DNA of 40,349 nucleotides from Pseudomonadota bacterium (GTDB lineage: Bacteria > Pseudomonadota > Gammaproteobacteria > Xanthomonadales > Xanthomonadaceae): the NCBI GenBank assembly GCA_018242485.1, contig JAFEBV010000029.1, positions 1 through 40,349 of the forward strand, read 5' to 3'. The notes under the pieces were generated by a model. That model saw only the letters and a list, made by a program, of their open reading frames with translations. It had not been told where the DNA came from and did not search any database. The position numbers and the translations under genes are program-made. Positions 35,561-40,349 of this stretch are shown here, piece after piece. The first letter of the stretch is position 1. The number at the start of each line of letters is the position of its first letter.

Positions 35561-35663
35561 CCCTCATCCGGCGCTACGCGCCACCTTCTCCCGATGGGAG
35601 AAGGGTAGTAATCGCCTCTCCCTCCGGGAGAGGCCGACGCGCCGTCGGCGCGGCGGGTGAGGG
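35561..35663. repeat. Two compound palindromes in opposite orientation
   Basis: The first (35561-35604) runs CCCTCATCCGGCGCTACGCG to GGGAGAAGG; the second (35615-35663) runs CCTCTCCC/GGGAGAGG to GTGAGGG, the reverse type. Both match elements at 6459, 17431 and 38471. They fill the first part of the 298-bp gap between ribE and the ribB-like gene. Confidence 0.88.
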
Positions 35664-35754
35664 AACATCGTGAACGGTCACCACGTCGGCATGAAGTAAC
35701 GAGCAACATGGGTGCGCGCAGCCAGACAGTTACCAGAGTTGAGAGCATTGTCCC

Positions 35755-35824
35755 CAATCCCCAATCCCCAATCCCCAATCCCCATTCCCCATTCCCCATT
35801 CCCCATTCCCCATTCCCCATTCCC
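35755..35824. repeat. Ten-unit heptamer array, CAATCCC x4 then CATTCCC x6
   Basis: Exactly 70 bp, perfect units, with an abrupt switch from CAATCCC to CATTCCC at 35783. It ends five bases before the ATG of the ribB-like gene. Confidence 0.96.
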
Positions 35825-35829
35825 ACCCC

Positions 35830-36930
35830 ATGCCCTTCACCCCCATCCCCGAACTGCTGGAAGACCTCGCCGCCGGCAAGATGGTCGTCGTCGTCGATGA
35901 CGAGGATCGCGAAAACGAAGGCGACCTCATCATGGCCGCCGAGCTGGTGCGGCCGGGCGATGTCAATTTCATGGTCACCCACGCGCGCGGGCTGGTGTGT
36001 CTGGCGCTCACCCGCGAGCGCTGCCGCCAGCTCGCGCTGCCGCCGATGGTCGCCACCAACCGTTCCCAGCACCACACCAATTTCACCGTGTCGATCGAGG
36101 CTGCCGAAGGCGTGAGCACGGGCATCTCGGCCTACGACCGCGCGCACACCATCCGCACCGCGGTGGCGCCGGATGCCCGCCCCGACGACCTCGTCCAGCC
36201 CGGCCACATCTTCCCGCTGATGGCGCAACCCGGCGGCGTACTCAGCCGTGCCGGCCACACGGAAGCGGCGGCGGATCTCGCGCAACTGGCGGGACTGGAG
36301 CCGGCCGGCGTGCTGGTCGAAATCCTCAATGCCGACGGTTCGATGGCGCGACGCCCGCAACTGGAAAACTTCGCCCACGAGCACGGCTTGAAGATGGGTT
36401 CGATCGAGGCGCTGATCCGTCATCGCCTCGCCACCGAGCACACCATCGAGCGCGTCGATGAGCGGCAGATCGCCACACCGTTTGGTTCGTTCCAGTTGAT
36501 TTCGTACCGCGATCGACTCAGCCACGCGATCCATTTCGCGATGGTGCGCGGCACGCCGGATGCGAACACGCCGACGCTGGTGCGCGTGCACGTCGGCAAC
36601 GTGCTCGCCGACATGCTGCACTGGCAGCGTGCCGACTTCGGCATTCCCGTGATCGAAGCGCTGCGCGCGATTGCTGACGCCGGTTGCGGCGCGCTGGTCG
36701 CATTGAACGAGCCGAGCACGCCGGATGGGTTGTTGGCACGGGTGAAACACGATTCCGCGCACGAACAGCGCCCGACCGCGACCACCGAATGGCGTCGCAC
36801 CGGTGCCGGTTCGCAGATCCTCGCCGACCTCGGCCTGCGCCAACTGCGCGTGCTCGGTGCGCCGCGGCGGCAAGTGGGGCTGGGCGGGTTCGGGCTGGAA
36901 GTGGTGGACTACGTCGATCCGGCGCACTGA
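35830..36930 (+). CDS. ribB: 3,4-dihydroxy-2-butanone 4-phosphate synthase with degenerate GTP cyclohydrolase II domain
   Basis: A 366-residue RibBA-like protein. The RibB half (about 1-205) is intact: VVVVDDEDRENEGDLI binds metal and substrate, GVSTGISAYDR and the His segment GHIFPLMAQPGGVLSRAGHT follow. The RibA half (about 210-366) keeps the fold (FGSFQLISYRD) but lacks the three zinc cysteines: where GTP cyclohydrolase II has a C...CDC stretch, this protein has VGNVLADMLHWQRADFG. It should therefore make DHBP but not open GTP; a separate ribA is expected elsewhere. Such fusions have been called RibBX. The start is directly preceded by a heptamer array and lacks a ribosome binding site. 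Confidence 0.92.
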   Translation: MPFTPIPELLEDLAAGKMVVVVDDEDRENEGDLIMAAELVRPGDVNFMVTHARGLVCLALTRERCRQLALPPMVATNRSQHHTNFTVSIEAAEGVSTGISAYDRAHTIRTAVAPDARPDDLVQPGHIFPLMAQPGGVLSRAGHTEAAADLAQLAGLEPAGVLVEILNADGSMARRPQLENFAHEHGLKMGSIEALIRHRLATEHTIERVDERQIATPFGSFQLISYRDRLSHAIHFAMVRGTPDANTPTLVRVHVGNVLADMLHWQRADFGIPVIEALRAIADAGCGALVALNEPSTPDGLLARVKHDSAHEQRPTATTEWRRTGAGSQILADLGLRQLRVLGAPRRQVGLGGFGLEVVDYVDPAH

Positions 36931-36971
36931 TGGTTTGCCGTCGTTCGCCGGGGTTGCGCGATGGGTCGGGG

Positions 36972-36977
36972 TAGAAT
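36972..36977 (+). promoter_or_regulatory. Possible -10 element (TAGAAT) before ribH
   Basis: GGGTAGAATGG lies 27 bases before the ribH ATG; the same GTAGAATGG string occurs upstream of lptF. No good -35 is seen. Confidence 0.28.
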
Positions 36978-37004
36978 GGCGGCCATGCCACCGATGATGT
37001 CTCC

Positions 37005-37475
37005 ATGAGCCTGATCGAAGGCGAACCGCGCGCATCCACAGGTGCGCGCTTCGCCATCCTCGCCAGCCGCTGGAACCCGCGCATCGTCGAGGCGTTGGTC
37101 GAAGGTGCGCGCCGCGCGTTCGCCGAGCACGGCGTGGCGGAAGACGCGCTGGACGTGGTGCGCGTGCCCGGTGCGTGGGAGCTGCCGCAAGCCGCCGCGA
37201 AGATCGCCGCCGCGCGTCGTCATGCCGGCATCGTCGCGTTGGGTTGCGTGGTGCGCGGCGAAACCCGCCACTACGAACACGTCGCCGACGAGTGCGCGCG
37301 CGGACTGATGCGCGTTGCGCTCGACGCCGGCGTGCCGGTCGCCAACGGCGTGCTCGCGGTCGAGCGCCACGAAGACGCATTGGCCCGCGCCGGCGGCGCG
37401 CACGGCAACAAGGGCGAGGAGGCTGCATTGGTGGCGATCGAGATGAGCAGCTTGTTGGCGAGGATCCCGCGATGA
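37005..37475 (+). CDS. ribH: 6,7-dimethyl-8-ribityllumazine synthase
   Basis: A 156-residue subunit of the icosahedral or pentameric lumazine synthase. It condenses the RibB product with the RibD product. Family landmarks are [33 protein letters not shown] and the catalytic His in [19 protein letters not shown], then PVANGVLAV. The C-terminal part [18 protein letters not shown] is typical. ATG 37005 gives [15 protein letters not shown] overlap with nusB. Together with ribD, ribE and the ribB-like gene, this covers all riboflavin steps except GTP cyclohydrolase II and the phosphatase. Confidence 0.95.
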   Translation: MSLIEGEPRASTGARFAILASRWNPRIVEALVEGARRAFAEHGVAEDALDVVRVPGAWELPQAAAKIAAARRHAGIVALGCVVRGETRHYEHVADECARGLMRVALDAGVPVANGVLAVERHEDALARAGGAHGNKGEEAALVAIEMSSLLARIPR

Positions 37476-37936
37476 ACCAGCGCCAGCGTCCCGACGGCAT
37501 CGATCCGGCCGCGCGTTCGCGCGCGCGCCGGCGCGCCCTGCAGGCGCTGTACGCCTGGCAGGTCGCGCACGCGCCGATCGAGCAGGTGATCGCGCAATTC
37601 CAGCACGAACAGGACATGGAGGTCGCCGACCTGGCTTACTTCGAGGATCTCGTGCGCGGGGTCGATGCGCATGTGAGCGAACTGGACGCGCGGCTCGCGG
37701 CCTTCCTCGATCGCGCGGTGGAAACGGTCGATCCGATCGAGCGTGCGATCCTGCGCATCGCCGCCTACGAGTTGTTGCATCGCCCCGACGTGCCCTATCG
37801 CGTGGTGCTCAACGAAGCCATCGAATCGGCCAAGCGCTTCGGTTCCGATCAAGGGCACACCTACGTCAACGGCGTGCTCGACAAGGCGGCGGCTTCATGG
37901 CGCGCGGTGGAAGCGGGCGCATCGCGGTCGCGCTGA
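37472..37936 (+). CDS. nusB: Transcription antitermination factor NusB
   Basis: A 154-residue all-helical RNA-binding factor that with NusE (S10) binds boxA in rRNA leaders. Signature parts are [18 protein letters not shown] at the start and [20 protein letters not shown], then [14 protein letters not shown] and the end [11 protein letters not shown]. The ribH-nusB-thiL-pgpA order is conserved across gammaproteobacteria. ATG overlaps the ribH TGA; thiL starts 4 bases after its stop. Confidence 0.95.
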   Translation: MNQRQRPDGIDPAARSRARRRALQALYAWQVAHAPIEQVIAQFQHEQDMEVADLAYFEDLVRGVDAHVSELDARLAAFLDRAVETVDPIERAILRIAAYELLHRPDVPYRVVLNEAIESAKRFGSDQGHTYVNGVLDKAAASWRAVEAGASRSR

Positions 37937-37940
37937 TCGC

Positions 37941-39071
37941 GTGAGCGTCAAACCTTCCGAATTCGACCTGATCGCGCGTATCCGCGCCCGCGCGATGGTG
38001 CGCGTCGATGTGCTGCTGGGCATCGGTGACGACGCCGCGATCCTGCGTGTGCCGTCAGGTTGCGACCTCGTCATCAGCACCGACACGCTCAATGCCGGCG
38101 TGCACTTTCCGCACGACACCACGCCTTTCGACATCGGGTGGAAGGCGCTGGCGGTGAACCTCTCCGATCTCGCCGCGATGGGCGCGCAGCCGGCGTGGTG
38201 CACGCTCAACCTCAGCCTGCCGGAAGCCGATGCGGCGTGGGTCGATGCGTTCCTCGACGGGTTCCTTGCGCTGGCAACGGCGCATGACGTGGCCCTAGTG
38301 GGCGGCGACACCACCCGCGGGCCGCTGTCGATCACCGTCACCGTGCATGGCTTCGTGCCGCACGATGCTGCCTTGCGTCGCGACCATGCGGTCGTTGGTG
38401 ATGATGTATGGGTGAGCGGCACCCTCGGCGATGCGGCGGCGGGATTGGCTTTGTGGGTCGCCGGAGCACACCCCTCTCCCGGCGCTGACGCGCCACCCTC
38501 TCCCGCAAGGGGAGAGGGACAGCAATCTGCGCCGGATGTGATGGCTGCAACGCTCCAAAGTCCCTCTCCCCTTGCGGGAGAGGGGTTGGGGAGAGGGGGA
38601 GATGAAGCATCGAAACTGCTCGTCCGCTTGCACCGCCCGACGCCGCGCATCGTGCTGGGGCTGGCCCTGCGCGGCATCGCGCATGCCTGCATCGACGTGT
38701 CCGACGGGTTGCTCGCCGACTTGCGCCATGTCCTCGATGAAAGCCGCGTCGGCGCGACGATCGATCCGGCCCTGCTGCCGACGTCGCCCGAACTGGCTGC
38801 GGCTTTCGACGAAGCGACGCGCGCTCGTTTCCAACTCGGTGGCGGCGACGATTACGAGCTGTGCTTCACCGCGCCAGCGGATCGCGTAGACGAGGTGCTC
38901 GCGGCAGCGCGTACAGCCGGCGTGCCGGTCACCCGTATCGGCCGCATCGATGCGGAATGCGGTTTGCGTCTTCGCGATAGCGAAGGTGTGCTCATCGATG
39001 CACCCGCGCTGGGCTATCGCCATTTCGACCCAGCATGCGATCCTGCGAGCGACAAGGCCGGTGAAGCATGA
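37941..39071 (+). CDS. thiL: Thiamine-monophosphate kinase, with repeat-derived in-frame insert
   Basis: A 376-residue enzyme (E. coli ThiL is 325 aa) that phosphorylates thiamine monophosphate to the active diphosphate. AIRS-fold landmarks: GIGDDAAIL, FDIGWKALAVNLSDLAAMGA, LVGGDTTRG, then HRPTPRIVLGLAL and IDVSDGLLADLRH, GGGDDYELCFT. The extra length is almost all one insert of about 50 residues (about 175-224) between GLALW and LLVRLHRPTPRI, encoded by two compound palindromes (38471-38599). It falls in a surface-loop position where E. coli has a short variable stretch, so activity may be retained. It starts with GTG. ATGA overlap with pgpA. Confidence 0.94.
   Translation: MSVKPSEFDLIARIRARAMVRVDVLLGIGDDAAILRVPSGCDLVISTDTLNAGVHFPHDTTPFDIGWKALAVNLSDLAAMGAQPAWCTLNLSLPEADAAWVDAFLDGFLALATAHDVALVGGDTTRGPLSITVTVHGFVPHDAALRRDHAVVGDDVWVSGTLGDAAAGLALWVAGAHPSPGADAPPSPARGEGQQSAPDVMAATLQSPSPLAGEGLGRGGDEASKLLVRLHRPTPRIVLGLALRGIAHACIDVSDGLLADLRHVLDESRVGATIDPALLPTSPELAAAFDEATRARFQLGGGDDYELCFTAPADRVDEVLAAARTAGVPVTRIGRIDAECGLRLRDSEGVLIDAPALGYRHFDPACDPASDKAGEA
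38471..38599. repeat. Compound palindromes inserted in frame in thiL
   Basis: Element one (38471-38518) has CCCTCTCCC, GGCGCTGACGCGCC and CTCTCCCGCAAGGGGAGAG. Element two (38561-38599) is an opposed CCCTCTCCCC/GGGAGAGGGG hairpin with GGTTGGGG. They are translated as SPGADAPPSPARGEG and SPSPLAGEGLGRGG. Confidence 0.92.
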
Positions 39072-39580
39072 GCACGCCATCGCCACAGGCTCTTTCACCG
39101 AGTCGATTGCTGCGCCACCCGCTGGGCTGGATCGCCACCGGCTTCGGCAGCGGCCTGTCGCCGCGTGCGCCGGGCACGGTCGGTAGCGCCGCCGCCTTGC
39201 TGCCGTGGTGGCTGTGGCTGCGCGAACTGTCGCTGCCGTACTACCTTGCCGCGCTCGTGATCGCCTTCGCCGTCGGCGTGTGGGCTGCGCACTGGGTCGT
39301 GCGCCGCAGCGGCGTGGACGATCCGCAGATGGTGGTGTGGGACGAGTTCGTCGGCGTGTGGATCGCGTTGCTCGCCGCACCCGCCGGCTGGGTGTGGATG
39401 CTCGCCGGATTCGCCTTGTTCCGCCTGTTCGACATCGCCAAGCCGTGGCCGGTGGGCTGGGCCGACCGCACGGTGAAAGGCGGGCTGGGCGTCATGTTCG
39501 ACGACGTGCTGGCCGGCCTGTACGCGCTGGCGGCGATGCAGGCGGCGGCAATCCTGTTCGTGCATGGATCGATGCGTTGA
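39068..39580 (+). CDS. pgpA: Phosphatidylglycerophosphatase A
   Basis: A 170-residue inner-membrane phosphatase making phosphatidylglycerol. It has the PgpA motifs GWIATGFGSGLSPRAPGTVG, VVWDEFVGVWIAL, the acidic segment RLFDIAKPWPVGWADR and the end GLGVMFDDVLAGLYA, and three to four membrane helices. ATG 39068 overlaps the thiL stop. It converges with the downstream glycosylase gene, and their coding ends overlap by 89 bases. Confidence 0.94.
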   Translation: MSTPSPQALSPSRLLRHPLGWIATGFGSGLSPRAPGTVGSAAALLPWWLWLRELSLPYYLAALVIAFAVGVWAAHWVVRRSGVDDPQMVVWDEFVGVWIALLAAPAGWVWMLAGFALFRLFDIAKPWPVGWADRTVKGGLGVMFDDVLAGLYALAAMQAAAILFVHGSMR

Positions 39581-40169
39581 TCGCAACCTCGTCGGCGAGC
39601 GCGGCGGCGACGCGCTCGCGCAGCAGCGGCAGGATCCCGGCCTCGAACCACGGATGCCGTCGCAGCCACATCTGGTTGCGCGGGCTCGGATGCGGCAGCG
39701 GCAGGTAGCGCGGCAGGTAGTCGCGCGCGTTGCGGACGGTTTCGGTGAGGTTCTCCCGACGCAGCGTGCCGAGATAACCGGTCTGCGCGTACTGGCCAAT
39801 CAGCAGGATCAGACGCACCTCTTTCAGCAGCGGCATGATCTGCGGATGCCAGGTCGGCGCGCATTCCGGTCGTGGCGGTAGATCGCCTCCTCGGCCGCGA
39901 CCGGGATAGCAGAACCCCATCGGCACGATCGCCACGCGCTGCTCGTCGTAGAAGGTGTCGCGATCCATCGCCAGCCAGCCGCGCAGGCGATCGCCACTGA
40001 CGTCGTTCCACGGGATGCCGGTGGTGTGCACCTTCACGCCCGGTGCCTGCCCGACGATCAGCAGCCGCGCATGCTCACCGGCGCGCACCACCGGATTCGG
40101 CTCCAGCGGCAGATGCGCCTCGCAGATGCGACAGGCACGGATGCGCTTGAGCAGGATTTCGAGAGACAC
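39492..40169 (-). CDS. Uracil-DNA glycosylase family protein (family-4-like, predicted 4Fe-4S)
   Basis: A 225-residue protein of the uracil-DNA glycosylase superfamily. It has LLIVGQAPG (motif 1 region, with Gln as in family 4-like GxAPG), a YCYPGxG-like stretch here MGFCYPGRGRGGDLPPRPEC, and the substrate loop LPLPHPSPRN. Four cysteines (RACRICEAH, GFCYP, PRPEC) are spaced as for a 4Fe-4S cluster of family 4 enzymes. It should remove uracil or a related base from DNA; the exact substrate is not readable. I start it at GTG 40169, where family similarity (SLEILLKRIRACRIC) begins. The C-terminal tail (about 195-225) is Pro/Arg-rich and overlaps pgpA on the other strand, so it may be poorly conserved. 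Confidence 0.85.
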   Translation of the reverse strand: MSLEILLKRIRACRICEAHLPLEPNPVVRAGEHARLLIVGQAPGVKVHTTGIPWNDVSGDRLRGWLAMDRDTFYDEQRVAIVPMGFCYPGRGRGGDLPPRPECAPTWHPQIMPLLKEVRLILLIGQYAQTGYLGTLRRENLTETVRNARDYLPRYLPLPHPSPRNQMWLRRHPWFEAGILPLLRERVAAALADEVAINASIHARTGLPPPASPPARTGRPARRRT

Positions 40170-40231
40170 GGGATAGAAGACAGATGATGAAAGTTGGGCA
40201 GTTGACAGGGGAGAGCAAGTCAATTTTGCTC

Positions 40232-40349
40232 TTCACGATTCACGATTCACGATTCACGATTCACGATTCACGATTCACGATTCACGATTCACGATTCACG
40301 ATTCACGATTCACGATTCACGATTCACGATTCACGATTCACGATTCACG
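40232..40349. repeat. Long perfect heptamer array (TTCACGA), at least 16.8 units, running off the window
   Basis: 118 bp of unbroken TTCACGA units, with no substitution, from 40232 to the last base. It is the longest array here. It lies upstream of the glycosylase gene, 62 bases beyond its start. Confidence 0.97.

Noticed and set aside
35532..35829. FMN riboswitch upstream of the ribB-like gene
   Set aside because: The gap is entirely palindromes and heptamers; no RFN-element core segments are present.
40232..40349. Heptamer array as CRISPR or as iterons of an origin
   Set aside because: Units are directly adjacent with no spacers, so not CRISPR. There is no replication-initiator gene or AT-rich region, and similar arrays lie at a dozen other places, so not an origin.

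Overview
The window reads as a chromosomal segment of a GC-rich gammaproteobacterium of the Xanthomonadaceae/Rhodanobacteraceae group (Lysobacterales). The main evidence is a complete Xps-type type II secretion operon in the order E-F-G-H-I-J-K-L-M-N-D (secretin last, XpsN in place of GspC), plus the conserved blocks lptFG divergent from pepA-holC-valS, xerD-dsbC, and nrdR-ribD-ribE-ribB-ribH-nusB-thiL-pgpA. No rRNA, tRNA, CRISPR, prophage or transposase gene was seen.

Layout. 1-2313 (minus): pepA, holC and the first 125 bp of valS. 2577-4753 (plus): lptF-lptG, LPS export permeases. 4836-5384 (minus): RDD membrane protein. 5433-7498 (plus): xerD and a DsbC-type lipoprotein. 7565-11548: purL. 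11828-15481: a 1217-residue trimeric autotransporter adhesin whose passenger is about 72 tandem 14-residue head repeats. 15655-27308: type II secretion operon. 27367-28254: family 2 glycosyltransferase, converging on pyrF (28238-29065, minus), with ettA (29280-30941, minus) upstream of pyrF. 31266-32519: glyA. 32628-39580: nrdR, ribD, an AT-rich unknown gene, ribE, ribB with a degenerate ribA domain, ribH, nusB, thiL, pgpA, mostly joined by 1-4 bp stop/start overlaps. 39492-40169 (minus): family-4-like uracil-DNA glycosylase.

The most unusual property is the repeat load. At least a dozen loci carry tandem 7-bp repeats from one related set (GATTCAC, GAGTCCC, CATTCCC, CAATCCC). They lie directly against or inside housekeeping genes: they supply the stop codons of holC, pepA and ribE, sit in frame in two linkers of PurL, encode the N-terminus of RibD and much of the GspI leader, and abut the starts of nrdR and the ribB-like gene. 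A second set of compound palindromes is inserted in frame in thiL and in the gspI leader, and forms a 180-bp-period tandem array between gspE and gspF. The GATTCAC heptamer is open in all frames on one strand and carries TGA in every frame on the other, so its orientation decides whether it extends or ends a protein. This mobile-looking but gene-less repeat system is the best candidate for something under-described. The AT-rich 208-residue gene placed exactly between ribD and ribE is the second.
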